DNA of 34,017 nucleotides from Oscillospiraceae bacterium (GTDB lineage: Bacteria > Bacillota > Clostridia > Oscillospirales > Ruminococcaceae). Shown piece after piece: positions 9,454-17,237 of this stretch. The notes under the pieces are model-generated. The model did no database searches, was not told the DNA's origin, and saw only the letters and a list, made by a program, of their open reading frames with translations. Within the stretch, counting starts at the first letter, position 1; each line of letters opens with the position of its first letter. The translations under genes and the position numbers were made by a program. Where the stretch lies: contig JAFQBT010000079.1 of the NCBI GenBank assembly GCA_017399625.1, positions 1 to 34,017 on the forward strand, read 5' to 3'.

Positions 9454-10140
9454 ATGAAGCTTTATGATTTAATAATCAAAGAAATTTCCGATATGGGAAT
9501 TGCTGTTGAAGCAAAAAATGGAATGGATGCGGCAAGAGTTGGCAATTCAAGATGCCTCTTAAAAGTAAAAGAAAAAGAAAATCCCGAAGACAAAAACATT
9601 TGCATGATTCGCCTCATTATCGAAGAAGCAAGACCCGATATCGATGATTTCATTTACAAAGAAAATGATGATCCAAACGCAGCTTTGCGAAAAAACGTCA
9701 AGGTTTTTTGCAAGCTTCTTAATGCGGATAGCTTTTTCACCGAGGAAGAACTTGAAGATATGATAGATGAACTTCCTTGGGATGATTTTGAACCAATGAA
9801 AGAAATTGAATTTGAGGATATCTATACTTTCAAAGCAGATGCAACTTTCGTGGAGCCTTTCATTGTCAAGCATGGTCCCATTTTCGATAAAAGAGGTGTT
9901 CGTGTGTCGGTGTGCCAGGACAGAGGATATATGGGAGCGAGCGACATCATAGAAGGTGTTGAGCTCTGGCTTTTGGAAGATATGACCTTTGCCGCAACGC
10001 ATTTTTGCCATATGGAAGTCCGTGACGATCCCCGAAATGAAGAAGCAATATATCGCTATCCAGTGGATATTAAAGAAGCAGTTTTGGATGACTTGTATGT
10101 TGATGATTTCCTTGAAGATATGCAGTTTATCATGGAATAA
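9454..10140 (+). CDS. Acidic hypothetical protein of the conjugative module
   Basis: A 228-residue soluble protein, start ATG 9454 with AAAGGAG placed ideally upstream. No signal peptide or membrane segment is seen. It is strongly acidic, with runs such as EEELEDMIDELPWDDFE (about residues 96-112) and DDLYVDDFLEDM near the C-terminus. I do not recognise a family with certainty. It is flanked by a terminator on the left and by the DUF3789-like and mobC genes on the right, so it is probably the first gene of the mobilisation operon. The high negative charge would allow a DNA-mimic or anti-restriction role, which is speculation. Confidence 0.75.
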   Translation: MKLYDLIIKEISDMGIAVEAKNGMDAARVGNSRCLLKVKEKENPEDKNICMIRLIIEEARPDIDDFIYKENDDPNAALRKNVKVFCKLLNADSFFTEEELEDMIDELPWDDFEPMKEIEFEDIYTFKADATFVEPFIVKHGPIFDKRGVRVSVCQDRGYMGASDIIEGVELWLLEDMTFAATHFCHMEVRDDPRNEEAIYRYPVDIKEAVLDDLYVDDFLEDMQFIME

Positions 10141-10257
10141 CTTTTTCAGAACAGTAATGGAATCTGTTTACTCCGTCGCAAGCAACGCCTTTGGATATCC
10201 ACGGCAGCTTGGCAGGTGAAATCCCCTGTAACCCCTTAATTGAAAGGATGTGATAAC

Positions 10258-10407
10258 TTGAAAGAAATATTATGTTTTATCGCAGGAAGTATGTTCGGCG
10301 GTACAGTCGGCGTTTTTGTAATGTGCCTTCTTCAGATAAACCGAATTGAAAGGAGTGACGAACTTGAGAAAGAGAAACAGCGCAATATTGGTAAGACTTT
10401 ATCGTGA
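10258..10407 (+). CDS. DUF3789-like small membrane protein
   Basis: A 49-residue reading frame starting at TTG 10258 after GAAAGGATG (10242-10250). The protein begins MKEILCFIAGSMFGG, continues as a single transmembrane helix (TVGVFVMCLLQ) and ends in a charged tail. The glycine-containing helix followed by MCLLQ fits DUF3789 proteins as I remember them, which are found next to mobC in Firmicutes conjugative elements. Its 3' end overlaps the start of mobC in another frame by about 44 bases, and the mobC ribosome site lies inside it, which suggests translational coupling. Function unknown. Confidence 0.6.
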   Translation: MKEILCFIAGSMFGGTVGVFVMCLLQINRIERSDELEKEKQRNIGKTLS

Positions 10408-10690
10408 TGAGATGGAACAGCTTGAAAAGAAAGCACGCAGGTGTGGACTTTCAAAAGAAGGATATATCAGAATGTATATAAGCGGATATAACCCGAAGGA
10501 AACTCCCCCTGCGGATTATCGTGATATGATGAACGAACTCTATGCCATAAGCAGAAACATGAACCAGATAGCACATATTGCAAACTCCGGAAAACATATC
10601 GAATCCGAAAGATATTGGCGAGAACTTAAAAAGCTTGAAAAAGCAATCGTAAAAATCAATAATGCGGTTCTTAATCCGGAGGAAACTTAA
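10364..10690 (+). CDS. mobC: MobC-type relaxosome accessory protein
   Basis: A 108-residue basic protein. The N-terminal half (RNSAILVRLYRDEMEQLEKKARRCGLSKEGYIRMYI) has the ribbon-helix-helix pattern typical of MobC/MbeC-like proteins, and the helical C-terminal half has the family's MNQIAHIAN segment. MobC proteins bind near oriT and help the relaxase nick the strand to be transferred. I chose TTG 10364 because AGGAG at 10351-10355 is then 8 bases upstream; the earlier TTG 10346 would place the ribosome site inside the gene. The stop codon shares one base with the relaxase start, TAATG, a sign of coupled translation. Confidence 0.88.
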   Translation: MRKRNSAILVRLYRDEMEQLEKKARRCGLSKEGYIRMYISGYNPKETPPADYRDMMNELYAISRNMNQIAHIANSGKHIESERYWRELKKLEKAIVKINNAVLNPEET

Positions 10691-12051
10691 TGGCAGTTAC
10701 ATCAATCTGGGCGATAAAGCGAAGTCTTTCGGAGGTGGTTGATTATGTAAAGAATCCGGACAAAACCACAGGGGATGCTTTAACCGATGTAATCGGTTAT
10801 GCTGTAGATTCTGAAAAAACAGTTGAAACTGATGATGAGAATACAGAAAATATCGTAAGCTTTATAACCGGCATCAATTGCTATGCCGCCACAGGGATAG
10901 ATGAGATGGTTGCCGTAAAAAGACATTTCGGAAAGGCGGACGGAATAATTGCATACCACGGATACCAGTCTTTTGCTCCCGAGGAAGCAACTCCGGAAAT
11001 AGCACATGAGATCGGAATAAAGCTTGCTGAAAGATTGTGGGGCAACAGATATCAAGTAGTGGTTGCTACTCATCTTGATAAAACACACCATCTTCATAAT
11101 CATTTCGTGCTCAACAATGTTTCTTTCATAGACGGAAAGATATATCATCGAACCGGAAAGGATTACAGAGATATGTGGCGAACTTCCGATGAACTTTGCA
11201 AGGAATACAGACTTTCCACAATAGATATTGAAAGCCCACATTACGGAAAGCACAAATCCTACGGCGAATGGCGAGCTGAGCAAGAAGGCAGACCGACCTG
11301 GCGAGGACTTATCAAGGAAGACGTTGACCGATGTATCAAGGAATCCATGACGGACAGACAGTTTTTTGTGAATCTCAAGAAGGCAGGCTACGAAGTCAAA
11401 ATCGGAAAAGATATATCCGTAAGACCTCCGGGAAAAGAAAGGTTTGTAAGACTTGCAAGGAACTTCGGTGAAAATTACACCATGGATGGAATCATTAAAA
11501 GGATTCTTGCACAGCAAAGGCCTTCCCTACCTATGTTGGAATACAAACCAAAGCCAAAGGTTATGAAGCTCCGAGGTGAAATCAAACCAAGAAAGAAAGC
11601 ATCGGGATTCCGTGCTCTGTATTTTCACTACTGCTATCTGCTTGGTGTTTTCAAAAGGAAGAAACCACAAAGCAACAGAAAAATGCATTTTCTTCTAAAA
11701 GAGGATATAATCAAAATGGACAAATTAACAGACGAAGCAAGGCTGCTGGGTCGGAATCGTATTGATACCGAACAGCAGCTTTCTTCATATAAAGAAAGTC
11801 TGGAGGTGAGATTGAACGAACTTATCCCAGAAAAAAGAAAGCTCTACCGAAATCAAAACGAGGAGGGAGTGAAAGGAGAAATATCTGATATCAATAAAGA
11901 AATAGCCACAATCAGAAAGGAGATAAACCTATGTGATGATATTGCCATCCGTTCCGGAATAATGAGGGAAAAACTCAAAAAGAACCGTGAAGACCAAACC
12001 AAAGAAAATAAACAGAGAAAGGAGAAAAGCCGAAATGACAAACTCAGGTGA
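10690..12051 (+). CDS. Relaxase (MobA/VirD2-like mobilisation nuclease)
   Basis: A 453-residue protein that would nick oriT and stay covalently bound to the 5' end during conjugation. The N-terminal domain begins TSIWAIKRSLSEVVDYVKNP; YHGYQSF comes before the metal-binding three-histidine motif HLHNH (His134, His136, His138). The catalytic tyrosine cannot be assigned safely. The region after about residue 330 is basic, coiled and rich in Lys and Glu. The family is pfam03432-like by motif. The gene is coupled to mobC through TAATG and its 3' end overlaps pcfB by 17 bases. Confidence 0.92.
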   Translation: MAVTSIWAIKRSLSEVVDYVKNPDKTTGDALTDVIGYAVDSEKTVETDDENTENIVSFITGINCYAATGIDEMVAVKRHFGKADGIIAYHGYQSFAPEEATPEIAHEIGIKLAERLWGNRYQVVVATHLDKTHHLHNHFVLNNVSFIDGKIYHRTGKDYRDMWRTSDELCKEYRLSTIDIESPHYGKHKSYGEWRAEQEGRPTWRGLIKEDVDRCIKESMTDRQFFVNLKKAGYEVKIGKDISVRPPGKERFVRLARNFGENYTMDGIIKRILAQQRPSLPMLEYKPKPKVMKLRGEIKPRKKASGFRALYFHYCYLLGVFKRKKPQSNRKMHFLLKEDIIKMDKLTDEARLLGRNRIDTEQQLSSYKESLEVRLNELIPEKRKLYRNQNEEGVKGEISDINKEIATIRKEINLCDDIAIRSGIMREKLKKNREDQTKENKQRKEKSRNDKLR

Positions 12052-12820
12052 TGCCGCCGAACAAGTTGTAAGGTTAAGCCTTGAAGGAACGGAAGTTGCT
12101 TTGCGCCTTACCGGTTCCGCCGCAAAGAACATCGCCGCAGCTCTATATACTATTTATAAAGATCGTGACGCAAGAAAAATCAAAGGTCAGCAGAAACTTA
12201 CCTCCATGCTCAAAAGCGGAAAGGAACTCAAAGTTTTTACCATAACGGATAAAAACCTCAAAACCTTTGCAAAGGAAGCCAACCGATATGGTGTTGTTTA
12301 CTGTGCTCTCAAAGGCAAAGAAAATGATTCAGACCACATGGTGGATATTCTTGCAAGAGCCGAAGATGCTTCCAAAATCAACCGCATAGTTGAAAGGTTC
12401 AATCTTTCCGCTGTGGATTCCGCTTCCATAAAAGAAGAAATCATAAAGGATAAATCCGAAAAAGCGAATGTTCAAAAGGACGATGAAGATATCATCGTCG
12501 ATGAAATGCTTTCAAAACAAATGCAAAAGGATGAACCGAAAATAAACCCTTTTGGGGCAGAGATGGAAAACGGCAGTCCGTCCGAGCCTTCCTTAACGCA
12601 GCCAAAGAAAGAAGAAAAGCACTCGAATACGAAGAGCTTTTTTGAAAAGAAAACATCTGTCCGTGAAAAGCTCCGGGAGATAATTGAAAACCGCAAACAA
12701 AAGAAAGTTGAACCCGAAAAATCCAAAGAACCAGAAGAAATCAAAAAGAAACCCGAAGCCAAAGAAATCCGCCATGAACAGCCGAAACACCGGAAAAAGA
12801 AAAAACAGAAAGCGAGGTAA
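12035..12820 (+). CDS. pcfB: PcfB-family (DUF3801) conjugation protein
   Basis: A 261-residue protein. The N-terminal 125 residues (GDAAEQVVRLSLEGTEVALRL, AAKNIAAALYTIY, LKVFTITDKNLKTFAKEANRYGVVY) are the DUF3801/PcfB domain. The C-terminal half is low-complexity, rich in Lys, Glu and Pro, and probably disordered. In pCF10, PcfB assists delivery of the relaxosome to the coupling protein; the same role is inferred here. ATG 12035 is preferred because GAAAGGAG (12017-12024) lies at proper distance; an in-frame start at 11987 would lengthen the relaxase overlap without a ribosome site. Confidence 0.85.
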   Translation: MTNSGDAAEQVVRLSLEGTEVALRLTGSAAKNIAAALYTIYKDRDARKIKGQQKLTSMLKSGKELKVFTITDKNLKTFAKEANRYGVVYCALKGKENDSDHMVDILARAEDASKINRIVERFNLSAVDSASIKEEIIKDKSEKANVQKDDEDIIVDEMLSKQMQKDEPKINPFGAEMENGSPSEPSLTQPKKEEKHSNTKSFFEKKTSVREKLREIIENRKQKKVEPEKSKEPEEIKKKPEAKEIRHEQPKHRKKKKQKAR

Positions 12821-12825
12821 GACCC

Positions 12826-13701
12826 ATGAGCGATTATGATGAAATAATGGAATCAAAAAGCAAGCCAAAAGAAAACCACTTCCCAAAGAAAGACTGGAAA
12901 GCGGAGAAAAATTCTCTTTTTGAAACTGCAAACAATGCCGCAGTCGATACGGTTTACAGCGGAAAGAACCTGCGGAAATATCTTGAAACCCAAAGCAGAT
13001 TCGATAAATATTCCGCCACAAACGTTCTCCTCATAATGTCACAGAAACCGGATGCAACCCAGATAAAGGACTATAACAGCTGGCAGAAAGCCGGTGTTAC
13101 AGTAAAGAAATTTGAAAAAAGCTTTTCCATTCTTGAACCGGGAAAAGAATATAAAACAGAAAGCGGAGCAATAAGGCAGAACTTCAACATAAAGAAGATG
13201 TTCGATATTTCCCAGACTACTGCTGAACCGGAAGAAAAACCGGAAGTCCATTATGATGAAAAACTTCTCCTCAAAGCGCTTATCCATAAATCACCGGTTC
13301 CCATTCAGATGGCGGATCATCTTGAATTTAACCGAGGAGCTTTCTATGACCACGAAAAAGAAACTCTCTTTGTTCTTCGTGGTATGAGCGCTCCGGATAT
13401 TTTCAGAAGCGTTTCAAAGGAACTCGCCTTTGCGGAACTTGCGAAAACAAGAAGTGATTACCGCCGTTCGGAATGTGAATTTCCTGCATACTGTGCCTCT
13501 TTCATACTTTGCCAAAAGAACGGAATCGATACAAAAGATTATGATTTCAGCAGGATTCCGGAAAGCATCCGTTCAAAAGAACCGGCACAGATTCGTGCAC
13601 AGCTTGGAGAAATCCGGGAAACGGCAGTCAACATCATGGAGCGTATGAACAAGGTTCTTGTTCCGGAAAAGGTTCCCAAAACGAAAGAACAGGAGCGATA
13701 A
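12826..13701 (+). CDS. ArdC-like ssDNA-binding protein, metallopeptidase motif missing
   Basis: A 291-residue protein. Residues about 40-130 (QSRFDKYSATNVLLIMSQ, IKDYNSWQKAGVTVKKFEKSFSILEPG, FDISQT) match the N-terminal single-strand DNA-binding domain of ArdC-like antirestriction proteins. The second domain keeps the outline of the associated metallopeptidase-like fold (FNRGAFYDHEKETLFVLRGM), but where a HExxH zinc motif would be expected the sequence is VSKELAFAEL, so peptidase activity is unlikely. The context is conjugation, so protection of entering single strands is the natural inference. The ribosome site GAGGTAAG precedes ATG 12826. Confidence 0.8.
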   Translation: MSDYDEIMESKSKPKENHFPKKDWKAEKNSLFETANNAAVDTVYSGKNLRKYLETQSRFDKYSATNVLLIMSQKPDATQIKDYNSWQKAGVTVKKFEKSFSILEPGKEYKTESGAIRQNFNIKKMFDISQTTAEPEEKPEVHYDEKLLLKALIHKSPVPIQMADHLEFNRGAFYDHEKETLFVLRGMSAPDIFRSVSKELAFAELAKTRSDYRRSECEFPAYCASFILCQKNGIDTKDYDFSRIPESIRSKEPAQIRAQLGEIRETAVNIMERMNKVLVPEKVPKTKEQER

Positions 13702-13704
13702 GCT

Positions 13705-13893
13705 ATGCCGGAAGAAAAAACATATCTCGAAATGGACGAATATGAGCACGGTATTATCACGAATGCCCTCAACGATATGAGAAATGAACTCATTGAAGAA
13801 AAACGTCCGACGGATGCAGTAGATGATTTACTGCTGAAAGTAATAGACGCTCCCAAAAGGAAAAAGAGATGGTTCCAGCGTGAAGAACGATGA
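13705..13893 (+). CDS. Small conserved protein upstream of VirD4
   Basis: A 62-residue acidic-then-basic protein (EMDEYEHGIITNALNDMRNEL, then a basic tail PKRKKRWFQREER). I recall close relatives directly upstream of virD4 in Tn1549-like elements, with no known function. AGGAGCG precedes ATG 13705. Its 3' end overlaps the virD4 start by 14 bases, so the two are translationally coupled. No domain is recognised beyond this. Confidence 0.75.
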   Translation: MPEEKTYLEMDEYEHGIITNALNDMRNELIEEKRPTDAVDDLLLKVIDAPKRKKRWFQREER

Positions 13894-15661
13894 ACAGAAA
13901 ACAAAAACAGCTTTGATTCTTATGGGAGCATTGGCGGCAGTTTGGTTCGGACTTTTAGCTGCACCTTTTGTATCGGGCGGACTTCCGGAAATAATGATAG
14001 GTTTTCCAAAGGCTATGGAAAATCCATTCAGAATATCACTATGTGAGGACAGCTTAAAAACTGTCCTCGTTTTTTTAGGAAGCTATGTTCTCTGCATAGT
14101 GATATTACTTTCATCGGAGAAGAACTACCGTAGAGGCGTGGAGTACGGTTCTGCAAAATGGGGCAACGTGGCGGAAGTGAACAGAAAATATGCTGACAAA
14201 GACCCGTTCAAAAACCGCATATTCACAGCCAACGTTCGCATGGGACTTGACGGAAGGAAACATTTTAGAAACCTCAATACATTGGTGGTTGGAGGAAGCG
14301 GTTCCGGTAAAAGCCGATTCTATGCAAAAGTTAATCTTCTGCAGGCAAATACATCTTTCTTTGTTCTCGACTGCAAAGGTGAACTTCTCCGGGATACCGG
14401 TGCACTTCTTGAAAAAGAAGGTTATGAGATAAGAGTTCTGGATCTTCTTAACATGGAGAAAAGCCATTGCTTCAATCCTTTTGCTTATCTTGAAAACGAT
14501 AATGATATCCAGAAACTCATATCCATTCTTTTCAAAGCCACAACGCCCAAGTCTTCCGGAAACCAGGACCCTTTTTGGGATATGACAGCAGGAATGCTTC
14601 TTTCGGCACTCATTTTCTATCTCAAATATGAGGCGCCGGAGGAAGAACAGAACTTTGCAATGGCTCTGGAGATGCTACGGGCCGGTGAAGTTCGAGAAGA
14701 AGACGAAGGATACAAATCTGCCCTTGATGAACTTTTCGACTACCTTGAAATGGAAGACCCATATCACATTGCGGTTAAGTATTACCGGGATTATCAGAAG
14801 AGCGCAGGTAAAACCGCAAAATCCATTCAGATAACCCTTGCTTCAAAATTGGAGAAATTCAACCTCTCTTCCGTTGAAGCACTTACAGCAACAGATGAAA
14901 TGGACATTGCTTCCATAGGTGAAAAGAAGGTCGCACTCTTTGCGCTCATTTCGGATAATGATCCGAGTTTCAACTTTCTCGTAAGTATGCTTTACGGTCT
15001 TACCTTTGAGACACTTTTCAATCTTGCGGACAGAAAGTATCAAGGAGCGCTTCCGGTACATGTTCATTTTCTAATGGACGAATTTGCAAACGTATCTTTA
15101 CCGGACAGCTTTGAAAACAAGCTTTCCACCATGCGTTCAAGAAACATATCCGCTTCGATAATTATTCAGAACATTTCGCAATTAAAGGCTCTTTTTGAAA
15201 AGCAATGGGAATCCATAATCGGCAACTGCGATGAGTTTCTATACCTTGGCGGCAATGAACCGAGCACTTTGAAAACTATAGTTGAATATTATCTCGGCAA
15301 GGAAACCATTGATACCAACACTTACGGAAAATCTTCCGGCAGAGGCGGAAGTTACAGCACAAACTACCAAAAAGCAGGCAGAGAACTTATGGATGCATCG
15401 GAACTGCGAATGCTTGATAACAAAAAAGCTCTCCTCTTTATCCGAGGAGAGCCGCCGCTAAAAGATTTTAAATACGATATTCTTAATCATCCGAATGTAA
15501 AATACACACCGGACGGCGAAGGAGAACCTTATGAGCACGGAAAAGCAAACAATGCTGTTGCTTCTATGCAAGCACTTAATATCGATGCTCAAAATCTTCC
15601 GGAGCTTGAAATCAAATCAAATTACGAGCTTCTTTCCGATGAAGAAGCCTATGAATTTTAA
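13880..15661 (+). CDS. VirD4/TraG-family type IV coupling protein
   Basis: A 593-residue membrane ATPase that recruits the relaxase-DNA complex to the conjugation channel. Two N-terminal transmembrane helices (about residues 10-34 and 55-75) precede the ATPase. Walker A is GGSGSGKS (residues 138-145) and Walker B is HFLMDEF (Asp400). RSRNISASIIIQNISQLK is the usual motif after Walker B. The GTG start at 13880 is the only one that keeps the first membrane helix; no good ribosome site is seen, consistent with coupling to the upstream 62-residue gene. Two unusual hairpins lie within the gene (separate entries). Confidence 0.93.
   Translation: MKNDEQKTKTALILMGALAAVWFGLLAAPFVSGGLPEIMIGFPKAMENPFRISLCEDSLKTVLVFLGSYVLCIVILLSSEKNYRRGVEYGSAKWGNVAEVNRKYADKDPFKNRIFTANVRMGLDGRKHFRNLNTLVVGGSGSGKSRFYAKVNLLQANTSFFVLDCKGELLRDTGALLEKEGYEIRVLDLLNMEKSHCFNPFAYLENDNDIQKLISILFKATTPKSSGNQDPFWDMTAGMLLSALIFYLKYEAPEEEQNFAMALEMLRAGEVREEDEGYKSALDELFDYLEMEDPYHIAVKYYRDYQKSAGKTAKSIQITLASKLEKFNLSSVEALTATDEMDIASIGEKKVALFALISDNDPSFNFLVSMLYGLTFETLFNLADRKYQGALPVHVHFLMDEFANVSLPDSFENKLSTMRSRNISASIIIQNISQLKALFEKQWESIIGNCDEFLYLGGNEPSTLKTIVEYYLGKETIDTNTYGKSSGRGGSYSTNYQKAGRELMDASELRMLDNKKALLFIRGEPPLKDFKYDILNHPNVKYTPDGEGEPYEHGKANNAVASMQALNIDAQNLPELEIKSNYELLSDEEAYEF
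14045..14076 (+). terminator. Intrinsic-terminator-like hairpin inside the start of virD4
   Basis: GAGGACAG, an 8-base loop and CTGTCCTC, then G and seven T. It lies about 165 bases into virD4 and encodes CEDSLKTVLVF. The form is that of a canonical intrinsic terminator in the sense direction, although the gene continues through it. Translating ribosomes would keep it unfolded. Confidence 0.5.
15422..15452 (-). terminator. Antisense intrinsic-terminator-like hairpin near the 3' end of virD4
   Basis: Read on the minus strand, GCTCTCCTC, a 7-base loop and GAGGAGAGC are followed by six T. A perfect 9-bp stem. It could stop antisense transcription; coincidence in coding sequence is possible. Confidence 0.4.
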
Positions 15662-15681
15662 CAAAAAGGAGATGTGTGAAT

Positions 15682-15996
15682 ATGGATAAAACAAAACTTT
15701 CAAAACATTTCAAAATCTTTTGTGCTCTTGTTTTAGCTTTGAGCATGATGCTGAGCACGGCGAGCATCGCTTATGCAACCGGTGGTGATCCTCTTACTGT
15801 AATAAACAATCTTTCAACCTTTATCTTTGGTTTAATCCGAGCAGTAGGTATTATCCTTCTCGGTTGGGGTATTGTTCAGGTGGGTCTATCACTCCAAAGC
15901 CATGACCCTTCACAGAGATCCAACGGATTTCTCACTCTTGCCGGCGGTATTGTAATCACTTTTGCAAAAGAGATTCTTGACCTTATTGTCGGTTAA
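15682..15996 (+). CDS. Maff2 / VirB2-like small membrane protein
   Basis: A 104-residue protein. A hydrophobic N-terminal segment ending in SIAYATGG looks like a cleavable signal or first membrane helix. Two further helices (about 40-62 and 75-95) are separated by the conserved-looking SLQSHDPSQRSNG. This layout is that of Maff2-family proteins, which sit next to VirD4 in Firmicutes elements and are considered VirB2-pilin-like. ATG 15682 is chosen over GTG 15676 because AAGGAG (15666-15671) is then 10 bases away rather than 4. Confidence 0.82.
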   Translation: MDKTKLSKHFKIFCALVLALSMMLSTASIAYATGGDPLTVINNLSTFIFGLIRAVGIILLGWGIVQVGLSLQSHDPSQRSNGFLTLAGGIVITFAKEILDLIVG

Positions 15997-15997
15997 A

Positions 15998-16025
15998 TCC
16001 TCTTGCCTAAATTTAGGGAAGGAGG
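15998..16025 (+). promoter_or_regulatory. Hairpin that can sequester the ribosome site of the VirB6-like gene
   Basis: CCTAAATTTAGG (16006-16017) is a perfect 12-base palindrome. The pairing extends outward, with mismatches and wobble pairs, so that the CCTCTT side opposes GAAGGAGG, the ribosome site of the next gene. The RNA hairpin could therefore reduce translation of the next gene. This is inferred from base pairing only. Confidence 0.4.
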
Positions 16026-16033
16026 CCTGATCT

Positions 16034-16870
16034 ATGTCAGATAACTGGGTAGTTCAAAATCTGCAAAATGCTCTGGATACTTGGAACGAAAAGCTTGCGG
16101 AGATTTGGACGCTCATCACAATGTCACCGGAAAACTTCAAAGGCGGAACAATCTGGAGCGTGGTCCTCAATATCCATGGAGCAATACAGGCCATAGGACT
16201 TGCGCTCCTGGTTCTGTTCTTTGTGGTTGGTGTTATGAAAACCTGCGGTTCATTTGCGGAAGTAAAACGTCCCGAAACCGCACTCAAAATCTTTATCCGC
16301 TTTGCACTTGCAAAAGGTGTCGTAACATACGGACTTGATTTAATGCTTGCACTTTTCAGTATCGTTCAGGGCGTTGTTTCAACCATTATGAATTCCGCAG
16401 GACTTGGCTCAATACAAGAAACCATTCTTCCGGGTGAGATAGTAACAGCTATTGAAGAATGTACTTTCTTTGAGAGTATTCCCCTTTGGGCTGTAACGCT
16501 TATCGGAAGTCTTTTCATAACTGTACTCTCTTTCGTTATGATTCTTACTGTTTACGGAAGGTTCTTCAAACTCTATCTTTATACAGCAATTGCACCGGTT
16601 CCCCTTTCAACTTTTGTGGGAGAACCAACCCAGAGCGTTGGTATTGCTTTCATTAAATCCTATGCAGCTGTCTGTCTTGAAGGTGCCATTATTGTACTAG
16701 GCTGCATAATCTTCTCTCTCTTTGCGGCAACTCCTCCGGTGGTTCAATCCGGAGCTGCTGCGGTAACAATGGTATGGAGCTATGTTGGAGAACTTGTTTT
16801 TAACATGCTGGTTCTTGTTGGTGCAATAAAGATGGCGGACAGAGTTGTCAGAGAAATGATGGGACTTTAA
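16034..16870 (+). CDS. VirB6/TrbL-like polytopic conjugation protein
   Basis: A 278-residue protein with about six hydrophobic helices (among them AIQAIGLALLVLFFVVGVM, WAVTLIGSLFITVLSFVMIL and VCLEGAIIVLGCIIFSLF). This topology and the position between the Maff2 and PrgI genes identify it as the VirB6/TrbL-type channel component of the Gram-positive type IV secretion system. The ribosome site GGAAGGAGG is strong, although it may be partly hidden in a hairpin. Sequence similarity in this family is low, so the call rests mainly on topology and context. Confidence 0.85.
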   Translation: MSDNWVVQNLQNALDTWNEKLAEIWTLITMSPENFKGGTIWSVVLNIHGAIQAIGLALLVLFFVVGVMKTCGSFAEVKRPETALKIFIRFALAKGVVTYGLDLMLALFSIVQGVVSTIMNSAGLGSIQETILPGEIVTAIEECTFFESIPLWAVTLIGSLFITVLSFVMILTVYGRFFKLYLYTAIAPVPLSTFVGEPTQSVGIAFIKSYAAVCLEGAIIVLGCIIFSLFAATPPVVQSGAAAVTMVWSYVGELVFNMLVLVGAIKMADRVVREMMGL

Positions 16871-16882
16871 GGGGGTGCCATA

Positions 16883-17233
16883 TTGGAAATAAAGATAAAC
16901 AAAGAAATAACCGACTATAAAGAAAAGATTTTCTTCGGCCTTACCATAAGACAATTTATCTTTTCTTTGGTGGCTGTTGGCATTGCGGTTCTTCTGTATT
17001 TTCTGCTCAAACCGATCATAGGAGTTGAAGCGGTTTCATGGGTTTGCATTCTCGGTGCGACGCCTTTTGCCGCCATGGGATTTTTCACATACCACCAGAT
17101 GACCGCAGAGCAGTTTGTTCTCAACTGGATAAGAACCGTAATCATAGAACCGAAATGCTATAAATTTGAATCCGAAAGTCTGTTTTATAGGCTTTGGAAA
17201 AAAGATAAAAAACGAAAACGGAAAGGAGGTTAA
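16883..17233 (+). CDS. PrgI-family (VirB3-like) membrane protein
   Basis: A 116-residue protein starting at TTG 16883 after GGGGGTG. The N-terminus EIKINKEITDYKEKIFFGLTIRQFIFS is the PrgI-family signature, followed by two close transmembrane helices and the typical MTAEQFVLNWIRTVI segment and basic tail. PrgI proteins correspond to VirB3 and are encoded immediately before the VirB4 ATPase, as here. AAAGGAGGT for the next gene lies at its 3' end. Confidence 0.88.
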   Translation: MEIKINKEITDYKEKIFFGLTIRQFIFSLVAVGIAVLLYFLLKPIIGVEAVSWVCILGATPFAAMGFFTYHQMTAEQFVLNWIRTVIIEPKCYKFESESLFYRLWKKDKKRKRKGG

Positions 17234-17237
17234 ATAG

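Noticed and set aside
9989..10219. A 76-codon frame overlapping the end of the acidic protein
   Set aside because: Mostly inside the upstream gene in another frame, without a ribosome site or family features.
10141..10257. Possible oriT in the 117-base gap before the DUF3789-like and mobC genes
   Set aside because: The position is suitable and TGGATATCCA (10192-10201) is a palindrome, but I see no nick-site consensus or inverted-repeat pair that I can defend.
11987..12034. Longer N-terminus for PcfB
   Set aside because: The extension lies in the relaxase 3' end, reads as a basic shadow sequence and lacks a ribosome site, whereas ATG 12035 has a good one.
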